Part shown: positions 11,327 to 23,264 of the stretch, piece after piece
Position numbering within the stretch: position 1 is the stretch's first letter
Layout of the letters: every line of letters begins with the position of its first letter
Assembly (NCBI GenBank): GCA_024220505.1
Contig: JAKZZE010000017.1
Coordinates: 434,001-498,000 of the forward strand
Length of the DNA stretch: 64,000 bases
Origin: Rhizopus arrhizus
Taxonomy: Eukaryota > Mucoromycota > Mucoromycetes > Mucorales > Rhizopodaceae
Reading direction: 5' to 3'
Translations under genes and position numbers: made by a program
The notes under the pieces: generated by a model
What the model was told of the DNA's origin: nothing
Databases searched by the model: none
What the model saw: only the letters and a program-made list of their open reading frames with translations

Positions 11327-14107
11327 TGAAAATTTTAGTGAGTATTAAAACTCATCAAAGAGCATGAGGATTAAGAGTGATGCAAGTGTATGAAACAGCG
11401 ACTTATAGAAAGAGATTAGCCTAGAGAATTGTAAGCGAATAGTGTCAATCGTTTCTTCTGGATGACAATCTCATCCAAGACAGGAGTCTGTTCAAAGAAT
11501 TGTTGTCAGTGGGCTTTTCATAGGAATTGGATGACTGTAGTAAAAAAAATGATGTATTGTAAACCTATTATGATAATAGTAGACATGATACACAAAAAAG
11601 TGGACATGATGCATAGAAAAGTGGGCGGGATATTTGTTTACAGTGTTTTTATTAAAAAAAAGATCATCACACGCGAAGCCGCCATCTGTATGCTTTTCTG
11701 CGTGGAGAACAATCCTGAAAATGCTGCTCGTTACAAAGAGAAAATTGCTAATATTGAAGAAATCGAAAAGGATCTGAAGAAGTCTATTTTAAAAATCAGT
11801 GGGAATCCTTGTACTTTTAAGAGATAGGCTCCAAGTGCCCAGAGTAAGTCTCCAGAAAGCGGGTTCTTGTCAAAGACGGCAGCATGCCTCCGTAAGTTGC
11901 TTGAACAATCATGGATAATAACTCTCTGTTTTTAAAATACAGATTTTGAGATCCACGTCATTCAATTTTTGAAAGAAACACACCTGCCAGTTGTTCCTCA
12001 GAACGATCTTTACCAAGAAGAACAAATGACTGTGAGCCAAGTAATGGTCAGTGTCTTGAGCTATACCCCACCATTTCAAGAAAAAATCTGCTTTGTCACT
12101 TGCAAAATGATGTCATAAATACTAATTAATACTTACTGAAGCAGATGAACAAAGAAAAAAAAAATTAAAGGAAAACTCTGGCTCCAAACTCATGTATTAT
12201 ATGTTATATGTGTTAAAGAGTTTATGGGTAAGACACATGTGGCAGTCAAGTAGAGGATGCATTTATATTCATTATTTTATAGATCGCGTTTGTTCAACCT
12301 TTGCCAGATATCTCCCTAATTATCAGGAGTATATAAAAAAACTCAAAGTTGATGATTTGACGATGATAAGATATGCTAGGAAATCACCTGTTTCTGAAAC
12401 GATAAAGTTCGTATACAATTATAGGCCATGGTTGACTGTCTGTATGTGAAATCTTTATTTCAAACAGTTTTCATGTCGCTTTGCTGCAAGGCAACTGATT
12501 TGATGGAGGCAAGAGATTCAAACATGAACCAAAAGATTTTAAAAAAGTATATCAAAGGTACAAGGTGCCACTAATCGTAAGTAGTAATTTAATAACTGTA
12601 AGAAAGCTTATGGATTTTTTTTTTTTTTAGATATAATTGAATATCTGAAGAAAATTTGTCTTGTAGTAATCGACTTTGCTGGACTCTCAACAAAATGTAG
12701 AGATCTGTACAACTTTATAAAGTAATATATGACTTAAAATATATAAGGAATGATGAATAATAACATTAGTAGGGTGCACAAAAATCTAGAAAAAATCATT
12801 GTCGACCGTCTTTTTTGGGAAAATGAGATTACGATTTTCAAAAGAAACAAAGTAACAAGTAATTCAGATCTGATGCAAACTTTTGATTACAGGAAAAAGC
12901 CTGTACATAGACTCAAATAGATAGTATTTTTTTTTATTTTAATTAATTTAGCTTGAAATTATAACCACTTTGCTATTATTATTATTTTTTTGTGTATGAG
13001 GATTTTATTCGGATGCCGAATTTTTAGCTGGCTTAAACCCATTAAGCAAGTAAACAGAAAATGATCTGAAGACTGGAACTAGTGCCATCAGACAAGAGAC
13101 TATTCCAGCAGAAAGAACTTGACCACTTTGCTATTTTCTAAATCAGCCTTCTTTTCAGTTGATGACACTGGCTATGTATGATATGTGGATAAATTTCGGT
13201 GAATTTGGCTTGAAGGGACTAAAATAGACTTCTTTTGATCCTTTTCGTAGCAAATATCAATTTCACCAAACTTTCTCCCAAGCACAAAAAGTATATCATT
13301 TCCTTGAACAAGATTTCCTTTCAAATGGTATACAGTTCAAACACAGGCAATGGTATAACTCTCCAAATAGTCTACAAAAAATCAAACATGCTGTTCTTAC
13401 TAGAAATCTTACCTTCAAACCGTTTTTTGCATCTTTATTGTCAGCTGAACCGAACGACCTTAATTTTTACAATAAAGACCATCCAATTGAATCAAGTGTT
13501 AAGTTTGATTCGTTCATTTAGCAGATGAGCCATGATGGTATCAATATAACAGTAACAAAGAACCGTTCAACTAAAGACAATGTTTAGCTTCAATACAAAT
13601 TCACAAATCACAAATATCAGTCACAAGAACTGAAAAGCTTTTGTCAGTAGTGATATGCACCATAGAACCATTTCAGAAAATGTAGACGACGAACAATGTC
13701 AGTTGTGCAAACTACTAGAAACAGAGTAGTCTATGCTCTTTATTTACATTCAAAAACAAAGTTTGTGGAAAGTAGCTTTCAAGAAATACTTGTCGAATCC
13801 TAAAGATCCTAACCGGAGCTCAATATTTCAAGATCCATCTACACTTAGGTTATCCAGGCATGACAAGTTTACAATACATCATTTTTTTTTTTACTACAGT
13901 CATCCAATTCCTATGGAAAGCCCACTGACAACAATTCTTTGAACAGACTCCTGTCTTGGATGAAATTGTCATCCAGAAGGAACGATTGAAACTATCCGCT
14001 TACAATTCTCTAGGCTAATCTCTTTCTATAAGTCGCTGTTTCATACACTTGCATCACTCTTAATCCTCATGCTCTTTGATGAGTTTTAATACACACTAAA
14101 ATTTTCA
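11327..14107. mobile_element. 2.8-kb element with ~240-bp terminal inverted repeats, degraded interior
   Basis: The left arm (11327-11564) and right arm (13867-14107) are near-identical reverse complements, differing only at scattered bases and in an A/T-run length. The outer ends read tgaaaattttagtg and its complement. Between the arms lie short plus-strand frames with ordinary protein composition: 11640-11827 (a coil-like ENNPENAARYKEKIANIEEI), 12270-12449 (YLPNYQEYIKKLKVDDL) and fragments near 12470-12900. All are broken by stops. This is the architecture of a long-TIR DNA transposon (MULE or foldback type) with a dead transposase or captured sequence. I could not assign the superfamily, and no clear flanking target duplication was seen. 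Confidence 0.8.
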
Positions 14108-16103
14108 TTTATAAAAAAGAAAAAGCCCAAGTACTTTTTCAAAACCCAATATTTATAAAAGAAAAAAAAAAAACTTATCCAAAAGGTTTTCTCTTCAACA
14201 TTTTTTATTATACTTTAAAAATAGACTATGCAATGCATTTCTTTGTATTACTTGTTAATAAATATTATTGGCTAGCATGCTGTTGACGTATACTTTTTGC
14301 ATCAGCGTTTTGCAAGAAAACATTTCGCTCCCTTCTACTCATCCAAGACTCTTTCCTTCTTCTCTTTTCTAAAGTCCATCTTATTCACCATTCGCCTTTT
14401 TTTCACCTTATTTTTCTCAAAAGCCCTTAAAAATCATAGAATCTGTCCTTTTCTTTTATTCCTTGTAAGCAAGTTGTTTCACTGATGACACAAAAAGAAA
14501 ACCTCCTTGCTATTCAATGTGTCTTTAACTTTCATCTCAACACAATACTTGGCTTGCCATAAAAAGACAAAGTGGGATCTTCTTTCTGAGATAGAAAAGT
14601 AGGATATATACAAGGTCAATCAGAATGTGAGTGATCTCTTTTCGCAAGAACTGCATGATTCGTTTTCAATCGTTCTTTATTTATTTTCATTCATCTTGTG
14701 AGTAAAAGATGATTTCAATACGGCTAAATCAATCTAGAATATTTAGCTTTAAACAGATTTAAAGAAGAAAAGAATTGTTTCAAATGGCATGTTGTTAAGA
14801 TGAGAGTGAAAACAGACCGAAAAGACAAAGAAACAATCGTATTAGACCACAGTCATCATGACAGCCCTGAAACAGTTTTAATAAAGTTTTCAATTATTCA
14901 CTGTTCAGCTGTCCATACATATCATCTGTCATGTTCCAAGTTTAAAACGTGAATCGAGTCATCTGGTAAACAAAACTGCCATCATCTTCAGACGAGACAT
15001 AAGAAAACAAAAAAGTAGATTACAAAGTATAATCATTCTTTATTGAATAACATCTCATAATGGCTCATATTCAGTACCCTACATCATTCTCTACTGACTA
15101 ACAAATAGTGGGTTCATTCTTCTTTCTCGATTGCCCTATTGATCTATCATCATCAAGATCTTTTTTCTATTTTACAATCAATCTGATTAGGTTAAGATGA
15201 ATTCAAATAAAGAAAGGGATAGTAAATTCTATTCTTAGATTCATCATAGCACAGATTATTGAAAGCATTCTGATTACATGAAGCAAATTCTTTTGATTCG
15301 GTTAGATACAGTTGAGCTTTGGTTCACAACAAAATAATTCTGCCAAGTAAAATAATTATGATGAATCGAGAATTTCAAAAGAAAAGGTTCGGCTATAAAA
15401 ACAGAGAGTATGTACCTGAGTGAAGCAGTATGTATGCTGACTATCTAAAAAAGGAAAGATTTTGTTGCCTTTAGTTTTGATAAATAAAGTGTAGTCAATA
15501 AATTAACAAATGATCAAATAGTGTTACACTTAAAAATTAAACGTGGATGACTCAATGGCTGAAGGGAATAAAATGAAGAAAGTGAAAGGAATTTATATTA
15601 ATATTAGACCCTTACAACAAAGATGAAATCATTCGAATGCTATTGTTGCATCTCATGCAAGGGCTTTACTTGATACAAGTTCTATAAAGAACAATAATAA
15701 TACTTGTACAACATTGATTTCGTACTTTATTAAGTGAACAACTTGTTTCATAAAGGAGAGCTTTTCTTTATTTCTTTTCGTTACATCTCATCTCCTTTCA
15801 TTTTTATAATAAATCCTCCTTACAAGCATTTCATTTTCTCTCTTCTTTCACGCGTGATTTATTTTATTTTCCGATTTAAAAAGAACTCTTATTGTATTCA
15901 TAAAATCTTTTTCTTTTTCTTTGCAAACATAATATGAAACAACAACAGGAAGTTACCAGTCATGTTCATGGTTGGCTAATGAACGTTCCCAACTACCGTC
16001 AAGATTATTCAACTGTGAATAATAGTCATATTGAAATAAAGTAATATAAAAAAGGAGACTTTTTTTTTTTTTTACTCATATTTTAAATAGAAAAGAGAGA
16101 CCA
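14108..16103. other. 2-kb gene-free AT-rich region
   Basis: No credible coding frame, RNA or repeat was found. Frames at 14297 and 15734 are Phe/Ser/Leu-rich translations of T-rich DNA. The last ~200 bp before 16104, with a T-run at 16061-16073, probably serve as promoter of the next gene. Confidence 0.5.
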
Positions 16104-17204
16104 ATGTCAGTGACATCCATTAGTTCAGAAGACAGTATTGATTTGGATGAACTTATCAATGTGAATTATACAACAATTATGGAAGAAGAAGAAGCTGATT
16201 TAACTGTACTATCCTTATTGGATCTTGATGATTCAAAAGAAGATTTTTGGAAAGTGGATACCGTAAGAAATAAGAATCCAAATCTTTTATTTTACTTATC
16301 TTTCAACAGGCTTACATACCTTCTTCAACTCTATTTAATAAAAAACCAAATTATTACAATCAAAATAGTAATGAATCAAATAATAATTCATTTCAAAAGG
16401 TAATTTTATACAAAGCTAAACATTGTATTTAATTTAACTTTATAGGGTTTTATAAACACGTTAAATATACCTTCTCCAATACAATATGGTAAGTCGCCTA
16501 ATTTGTCTCGTTTTATATAAATAACTATTATTGTAGACACTCCTGATCATTCGCCTTCTTCTGTTCATTTACACCTCCCTTCTTTACCCGTTTCACCAAA
16601 ATCTCCTGTTCAAAGATCAAGTAGTTTCAGCAGCGAAACCAGTATAAATTCACAATCTACCATTACATACCAACGTCGTCCATCCATTCGACCCACCGAA
16701 TCTACCTCAACATCATCCTTTGGTAGCCAATCAACCACTACCTCTGCATTTTCTCGTTCGACCATTCCAATTGCTGAAAGTACAATTCGTCGCAGACAAC
16801 AACAAAGAAAGTTGTCATCCAGTGTATCCGAAAGCACTTCGATGAGCCACAGTAATCTAGCCAGGCGTGCAACCCATATACCTGCTCCTTCTACAAATCA
16901 CAAGCCAGGAATCACCCGACAGTCCATCATCCCACAGCACACAAAATCGACCAGTACAGCAACACACAGTCAGAAGCAAGGTGTCCTGAATCGATCTCCT
17001 AGTCGAATGACTTCCAAGAGAGCAAGTCATATCCCTGCACCTCCTCTTGCTCAGCGAAGTGCTACCTCGCTTGGTATGGCTCCCAAAACTTCTTTATCAC
17101 AACACCAACCAAGCCTGCTGTCAAGATCAAAGCCTACGAATGGAACCATACAACGTAATTTGGGATCTACAAAGTCAACCAACATAAGAACACTCCGCAA
17201 ATGA
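16104..17204 (+). CDS. basic Ser/Thr-rich protein with SxIP-like repeats (possible microtubule plus-end binder)
   Basis: Four exons (16104-16262, 16310-16399, 16446-16488, 16537-17204) give 319 residues with exact phase. The N-terminus is short and acidic (SEDSIDLDELINVN). The rest is low complexity: Asn-rich, then Ser/Thr/Pro- and Arg-rich, with an acidic-poor C-terminus of high positive charge. Two repeats stand out, RRATHIPAPS and KRASHIPAPP. These are T/S-x-I-P motifs in a basic Ser/Pro context, the signature by which many microtubule plus-end proteins bind EB1. That role is inference from the motif only; no globular domain is visible. The 668-nt last exon and the clean splice sites support a real gene. 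Confidence 0.72.
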
Positions 17205-17516
17205 TGATCAATTTTATAAATTTTCTCTTTTTTTTTCCTCTTCTTTTTTGCAATCAAACGATGTGAAGATGAAGCAAAAAGTAAACATAATTAAACAGAT
17301 AGGCTCCTCTTTCAATCACTCTTTTTACACAACCCACTTTTTTTTTTTTTCTTTTTTCAACGACCATAAAAAACAGTGACACGCTTGGTCACAGTGCATC
17401 CTTTACTTTGTACGATCGTAGACGAGGAAGTCGACTGGAGGATAAAACAAAGCTTAGATGTCAAACGCTACGGAATGAAAATAGAACACCAGGTTTTTAT
17501 TGAATGATGAAATAAA
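17205..17516. other. convergent intergenic region
   Basis: It is the spacer between two converging genes, T-rich, and no feature beyond probable polyadenylation signals was found. Confidence 0.5.
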
Positions 17517-18717
17517 TCATGACTTGTTTTCAGCCTTTTGCTTCTCAGCCAAATCTTGTTTTCTTGACTTACTCTTGGGATCAAAATAAGGTTTCTCTCC
17601 CAAAGGTGTTATTCTCCAACCGTGACGTCTACCAAAATGAATATAATCAAAGATCGCATTATGGTTCGTCACTCGATTATCCCAAACGGCCACACTGTTC
17701 TCTTCCCACTTGAAGCGAACTTGAAAATCAGCCCCACCAGCGATATGATCAAAGAGGAAGTTGAGAATGGCATCTGATTCTCTTTTGGGAAGCCCGACAA
17801 TCGATTTTGTAAAGCCATGTTGAACAAAGAGTGATTTCCAGCCGGTGACAGGATGGGTACGGACGACGGGATGCACCGCCGTCCAGTGGTCACGACGGAC
17901 GGTATGACCCGCACGGTTGGCTTCATCGACCTGTCCCTGACCAGAGTGTACGGCCTGGAGTCCCTCTAGGAATTTTTGGAACGCGGGCGAAAGACGATCA
18001 TAGGCTGTATAGCCAGAGGACCAAAGTGTGTCGCCACCCGAGTAAGGCAAGGTGTCTATCTTTAGCAAAGTCAATCCGGCAGGTTGAGGTTCATAAGTGA
18101 CGTCCGAGTGCCATCCTAAGGTCGGTTAGAGTCAGATGGGGTTATTAAAAAGGTTTACCTTCAGCTGCACTTCGTAGGTCGAGATCAAATCCAGTAGTCT
18201 CTTTTACTTTCTTGTTATATTCAGAATCAAAGTAGACAACGTGAACCTCAGGAAGTCCTTCAGGGTGACCGAATGTGTTGTGAACATGAAGTGGCCCAAA
18301 GTGTTTTCCAAACTCACGAGCTTGGTAAACATCAATGTCTTGGTCCCTGAAAAAGACAACACCACGTTCGGCCACTAACAATGCCAAGTCGTCCTTTTGC
18401 TGGTCTGTCAATTGGCTCAATTGGAGACCATGAATCTCAGTACCAATGTGTGGTGTCAGGTCAAATACTTTTGTAGCATTCTTGAAAATGGAGGCCTTGT
18501 TAGGATCCCCACGATGAGCAGGATCATGATGTTCAAAGTTTTCGAGCGCAGGATACTATAAATCAAAACGAGGTTAAAGGACAGCAGATAGAATCGCATG
18601 ATTTCTCTTTACTTTTGTCTTGGGATAAACTAAGTAGTTTCCTTCAGTACGAGCAAGTTGTTGTAAATTAAGCTTTTCAAATTCTTGAATAACTGCGTCA
18701 GTGTTGGGAGGAGCCAT
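17517..18717 (-). CDS. Fe(II)/2-oxoglutarate-dependent sulfonate (taurine) dioxygenase, TauD/JLP1 type
   Basis: Three exons (18613-18717, 18159-18555, 17517-18115) encode 366 residues, the usual fungal length. Family landmarks are the N-terminal VFFRDQD and HFGPLHVHNTFGHPEG. The metal-binding HxD is in WHSDVTYEP, the distal His in NRVTNHNAI, and the 2-oxoglutarate-binding Arg in RRHGWRITP. The enzyme oxidises alkyl sulfonates such as taurine with O2 and 2-oxoglutarate, releasing sulfite plus an aldehyde, and lets fungi use sulfonates as sulfur source. The HxD motif is created across an intron (exon 2 ends in a Gly codon completed by exon 3). The start is the first ATG after a poly-T promoter tract. 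No sulfur genes are adjacent. Confidence 0.92.
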
Positions 18718-19610
18718 TTTTTTTTTTTAAATAAAGATGATGATTTTTTTTATTTTTTTCAAAAAATGAATGCTTTGTATTTATATAAAACATTCAGTTA
18801 GTGTATTTTTTTTTTCTATCTCATATTTTTTGATAGATTTCATGAATGGTGTAAGATTTGACCTATTTTCTTTTTTTTTTGCATAATCACGTCAGATATT
18901 TGCATAATATCAAACCTATATTTGCTTATTACTGAAAAGACGGTCATTTATTTCTGAGTTTGGTATTGTTTAGTTACACACATGATGTTGTCATATTAGA
19001 GTTAGAAGACGCACCGCTCTAGAGCAAATGTCTCTAAAGGCCACTGAGGAGAGATTTGCTTTCAATTTCGATATATTATTAATTACTATTGCTTTTATAG
19101 GAGATTGGTTGCTTTCAATTATTAGAATAAAACTAATTTATTAAGAAAAAAGCTTTTATTAATAAACATGAATAGATCGCATTACATTAAATATAGTTTA
19201 TCTTGTAACCACAAAAAAATTCACATTATTTTTTTAATAGATAACGCCATGTATTTTTATATTTCGCCATAACAATAGTTATATTCTCCACTATTCAGCT
19301 CTCCCCATATTAGCAATCTTAATCATCCCTTTCCCGTCTCCTCCTTTTTTATACCAAATATGGAGAAAGATAGGCCATACGGTTAAACTAAATATTTCAT
19401 TGATAGGCTTAAAGGAGCATGCGGCCTTTCAAGACACCTTAATTGCCCAAGCCAGATCAAATGAGATATAAAAGAAGCTAAAAAAATCCCTTATGGCAGC
19501 AAGGAAAAAAAAAAAAGGAAAGGACTGAGGAGGAGTAAGAAGTAATTTGCGAATAAATCACTGCTTGGAAATGGACCACAAGAAAGGATGTCATAAAACA
19601 AAAGTGGAGC
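18718..19610. other. AT-rich intergenic region
   Basis: It holds the promoter side of the dioxygenase gene and then AT-rich DNA. No ORF is credible. A short GC-richer patch (19005-19060) has no recognised structure. The last ~130 bp may be the 3' flank of the ORF1-like pseudogene. Confidence 0.45.
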
Positions 19611-19965
19611 TCAAGTCTGTTTGGCTGGAAAGAGCTCATTGAGTACAACGGTAGCCAGGATGCTTTTGTTAACAAAAAAAGCGAGCAACAGCCCACTGGA
19701 CTGGCCCTTTAAGGCGACGGATAGCACAAATTACACGTTGAGCAAAGACGCCCCATGCGGCGCACTCCTTTTCATCTTGATCAAAGTTGTCATAGTCAGA
19801 GTTTCGAAGGTTGTTTGGATCCAGAGGATCGTAATCACGTAAGGGGATTTCGAAATTTTCTAATTGGGAGCGGACTTCAGCTTCATCGTCGTTATGGATG
19901 AGAAGGGCGACGAGATGACGGTAGGGGTAGTGAACGTCCAGGACATGACTGCTGTTGATTAGCAA
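19611..19965 (-). pseudogene. truncated and frameshifted LINE ORF1-like copy
   Basis: It is clearly related to the full-length copy at 43077-43856: both share LVALLIHND, DYDPLDP and LFP near the end. In this copy the 5' half is missing, because homology stops near 19950. One extra base in a T-run (about 19673-19679) shifts the frame after AVARFF. In the shifted frame the sequence continues NKSILATVVLNELFPAKQT to a stop at 19611, matching the end of the other copy. It is therefore a 5'-truncated dead copy. Confidence 0.75.
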
Positions 19966-20510
19966 CCGTCAAAGTATCAAGAATTAGCCATTCCTTTTAC
20001 GCATTCTCATCACAGGTGTGAAGAAATGAACTCTTCTCGTATTCTACATCTTTTATGAGGTAAACACGGACTTTGGCTGTATTTTCTATCCTTCTCATTT
20101 TGGCAAATAACAATGGTTTTACTTACGCAGCAGTCGAGCATAGGCGATTGATTCACTTTATTCACCCAACTATATCCTTTATTTGATACCCTTAATGTGG
20201 ATAATCTCTTAAATTTTATAAACGATAGACTACATAATATACAAAAAAATTATAATAAATCTGAAGGAATGATTATAGGACTATTGTTGCACGTATTAGG
20301 AAACCAAGTTCCACGAGTCCAACGAATAGGTTTTTCATCGTTTACTTCCACTGAAGGGGATCGTCGTTACTTTGAAGATCTGTTTTTTTTTTTGTTCATG
20401 TTTCTCGGTCAACGGCGGCAGTTATAATATATGAATTTTTGATAGCCTGTTCCTAAGTATTTATAGTAAGTTACAGTGAGAAAGGAAATATTTGAATAGC
20501 CAGTCTACCT
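19966..20510. other. spacer with an unassigned plus-strand fragment
   Basis: From about 20180 to 20380 a plus-strand frame reads as plausible protein (LLNFINDRLHNIQKNYNKSE, then LLLHVLGNQVPRVQRIGF). It has no start and ends in a T-run. It may be a relic of a transposase or a family gene; I do not recognise it. Confidence 0.3.
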
Positions 20511-21310
20511 TCATGCACAGCAAATGTGGTACACGCTGCTTGGAATACAGATCGATCCTATATACTGTGAAGTATATAAACCCGGTGCTATAAGCTTCAA
20601 AGCGGTAACCTCACCATCTAATCCATTCGCTTGGAATGTTGGAATGAGTACACGCTTTGTTTCATTTTTGGGGATGTAGGTCTGTTCCATCATTTTGTCC
20701 ATGATAGTTTTCGCTTCTAGAAGCACTTTTCTCGATCGCTGAAAAACTTGGTTGGTCCTTAGACCGAGTTTGCGGATTCACCGTTAAGAACATCGTACTT
20801 CTTATTTCCAATACATGCCATAACACGTAAATCTATTCCATCTCCTAAAGTCTGATCGCAATCCTGGTAGAGTCTCTTTTTGGCTGTAGTTGACAATTCT
20901 GAAACGGAGTCTCCCTTTTTAATAGTTTTAATACAATACTCTAAATCGAGGGTATATAATACGTACCATCGAACTTTTAATAGATAATCAATGAAAATGA
21001 AAGTGATGATAGATGACCAAACTTCACCAACAAAATCTTGTTCAGTGGCTGATTTAGCATGATCTCGATGAACTAGTGGGTTTTTTTCTGTGAAGCAAAC
21101 GAAGGACATGCGAATATACTTCAAAATAGGTTTCTTCCTATAGAAGTGCGTACTCAACTTGATATGATAAACAGAACTTATAAGATTTTCTTATATTAAG
21201 AATAGCCAACTGCTCTACTTCTTTCAACTTCATTTTTATTTCAGGTGGAATATCATTCATCTCACGAGACACATAGACTCTATTTTTAAGCTCTTTCCAC
21301 GTATCAGTGC
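20511..21310 (-). pseudogene. PD-(D/E)XK-like Mucorales family relic (locus B)
   Basis: Three pieces in different frames read in order on the minus strand. They are ~21180-21310 (VYVSREMNDIPPEIKMKLKE), 20759-21157 (FVGEVWSSIITFIFID, later LGDGIDLRVMACIGNKKYD and LNGESANS) and 20511-20745 (KVLLEAKTIMDKMMEQ, then LKLIAPGLYTSQYIGS). The GDGIDLR and NGES pair sits where a PD-(D/E)XK core would be, but the final Lys is absent. The frame changes by one base just before the stop at 20759, and another break separates the 5' piece. Overall organisation parallels loci A and D. This copy is considered dead. Confidence 0.55.
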
Positions 21311-21860
21311 TAAATAACGATCGTTGGATGCTAGGCTTAGTGCTGTTGTTGGTTAAATTGATGATGGAATTTAATCCAAGGCTAAGTTAAAGTCATTAAG
21401 TATGTCTAATTATAATGACCTACGAACATTGAAATTCCTAACCTTAATGTATCCTTTTCAGTATCAGTTACAGATGAAGTGCTTGACCTACTGTGAGAAA
21501 TAACACTGTCTCGATTTTAACTCATAACTATCCTTTATTGGGATCAATCGAGCAAATACCTATACATTTGGATGAGTGATCACAGTTACTAAAGAATTCA
21601 TCATTAAACTATAAGCTTGACTGTAATTTTAGTTTCAACAACTTATTAAAGAACCATCTGGACTTTACTATTTACAGAATATACAAACGTATTCTTTTTT
21701 CTGATCTTTGGTAGGCTGTATGAAAGAAAGCGTGTAGTATAGATAATGCTCAAAGTCATTTAATGTTATAACTTTCCATGAGATAATGTCTTTCTCTTGA
21801 CGCACAAGCTAAAGTTATGTGACAATATCCATATAATTAGATGTGTAAGAACGCAGTTTA
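21311..21860. other. intergenic region
   Basis: No credible frame was found. The right part is the 3' flank of the ligase gene. Confidence 0.45.
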
Positions 21861-23264
21861 TTAAATATCTCTTTTACTGTTTTCATAAATTGCCTTAATA
21901 CTTGGGAATCGAAGTGATATTGTACCATTTTTATTGACACTTTCAGAAAAGTATCTAACTGTGATTGCCTTACCAATAATCAAAGATGGATTCTCTGCAA
22001 AGGCAATTCGCTCATTCATTGAAAATCCAGAACCCACACTCACTATATTCCCTTTGTGTTCAATATTCACATTTTTCAGCACCAGCTTGTTCTCCCCTGT
22101 ATCTGGCATTCTCATATAGTTTGTCTCTACACCGTTGACTATATACTCTGCATCTCCCCATTCCTTTACTTTAAGCAAATTATTTGTTCTCTTTCCTTCA
22201 TAAGGTGCATCTCGACGTAGTATCAGTCCTTCCCAATTGTTTTCGACTGCCTTTTCTTTCATTCTTTCCAGTTCTTTTGAATTTTTCAGTTTATGCTGGG
22301 ATACAATATTAATGTGTTTTAACGACTGATCCTTATTGTCTACAAATGTTTCCAAATATCTCTGTCTTTGACTAAACGTTATATCTCCAAAGCCATCCAA
22401 AAAAACACTCATTGGAATATAATCAAAGATGTGATATAATGGCTCCTTCATTGTCTCATTCATTTTCCGTATCTGGCTCACAGCAACCCCAAAGACCTCA
22501 TTTTCCCCAGCAGCATTATATGCACAGACTTCTCCGTCCAACACGAAATCTTGCTTTATCTCTATCTCCTTTAACCTTTTTTCTAAATCCAGCTCGACCT
22601 TTTGAAGTGAATAAAATGGTCGTCCAGTACGAGATAAGAATTGAATACTGTGTGTATTCTGGTTGGGATCAAATCGAATCATCGAAATACACCGAACTCC
22701 ATCCAGTTTTTGTGATGCATACCAATCCGCTTCATCCAATTTTAGTTTCCTTTTGCCAAGTGAGTGTGCTAGGGCAACTTTGATCTGACAGGGACTAAAG
22801 TCTTTGCTACTGCTGTTACCATGAAGAAGTAGATGACGAACGGTTTGTTCAGAGACACCCATCTTTAAATTTCGATCAATCACACGCCAAAAGATATCTT
22901 GATGGGGTTGTGTTTGACAGTAGGCGGCGTAGAATGCTGAAACAGCCTTGAGTGCCTCATGGCCGGTAATGGTGCGTGACGAAAGGGCATCGAGGAGCTG
23001 ATCAAGTTGGGTATAGTAGGAGGTTGATCCTATAGTAGGATGTTGATGGATATAGGCTAAAGCTCTTTTGGAAGAGATGTAATGACGGACATGTGGGCTG
23101 TAGATGCGTTTTAAGATCGAGTGACATGCAGGGTTCTCGGCTAATAAACGACGCTTTTGATGGGTGCTGGGCGTATTATTCACTGACTGAACTAGTTTAT
23201 GTAGATTCTCCAGTTGCTCAACAGCAGGTGATCGGACAAGAGTTGAGAATAATCTTTTGAACAT
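21861..23264 (-). CDS. ATP-dependent DNA ligase, probably mitochondrial
   Basis: A single uninterrupted frame of 467 codons encodes the protein. It has the nucleotidyltransferase motif I KLDG at Lys186 (ASQKLDGVRC), motif Ia/III-like SRTGRP and LDGEVCAYN, motif IV EGLILRRD and motif V LLKVKEW, followed by an OB-fold domain. The Lys forms the AMP adduct used to seal nicks. The first ~15 residues (MFKRLFSTLVRSP) are basic, hydroxylated and free of acid, as in mitochondrial presequences. The N-terminal domain is shorter than in eukaryotic Lig1/Lig4, so the protein resembles compact viral or bacterial-type ligases. It has no intron in a neighbourhood where most genes do, which fits acquisition or retroposition. 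The enzyme class is certain; location is an inference from the leader. Confidence 0.93.
   Translation of the reverse strand: MFKRLFSTLVRSPAVEQLENLHKLVQSVNNTPSTHQKRRLLAENPACHSILKRIYSPHVRHYISSKRALAYIHQHPTIGSTSYYTQLDQLLDALSSRTITGHEALKAVSAFYAAYCQTQPHQDIFWRVIDRNLKMGVSEQTVRHLLLHGNSSSKDFSPCQIKVALAHSLGKRKLKLDEADWYASQKLDGVRCISMIRFDPNQNTHSIQFLSRTGRPFYSLQKVELDLEKRLKEIEIKQDFVLDGEVCAYNAAGENEVFGVAVSQIRKMNETMKEPLYHIFDYIPMSVFLDGFGDITFSQRQRYLETFVDNKDQSLKHINIVSQHKLKNSKELERMKEKAVENNWEGLILRRDAPYEGKRTNNLLKVKEWGDAEYIVNGVETNYMRMPDTGENKLVLKNVNIEHKGNIVSVGSGFSMNERIAFAENPSLIIGKAITVRYFSESVNKNGTISLRFPSIKAIYENSKRDI

Noticed and set aside
11327..14107. LTR retrotransposon
   Set aside because: The repeats are inverted, not direct, and there is no gag/pol-like frame inside.
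14297..14485. 62-codon plus-strand frame
   Set aside because: Phe/Leu/Ser-rich product of T-rich DNA with no motif.
22412..22783. 123-codon plus-strand frame
   Set aside because: Antisense shadow of the ligase catalytic domain.
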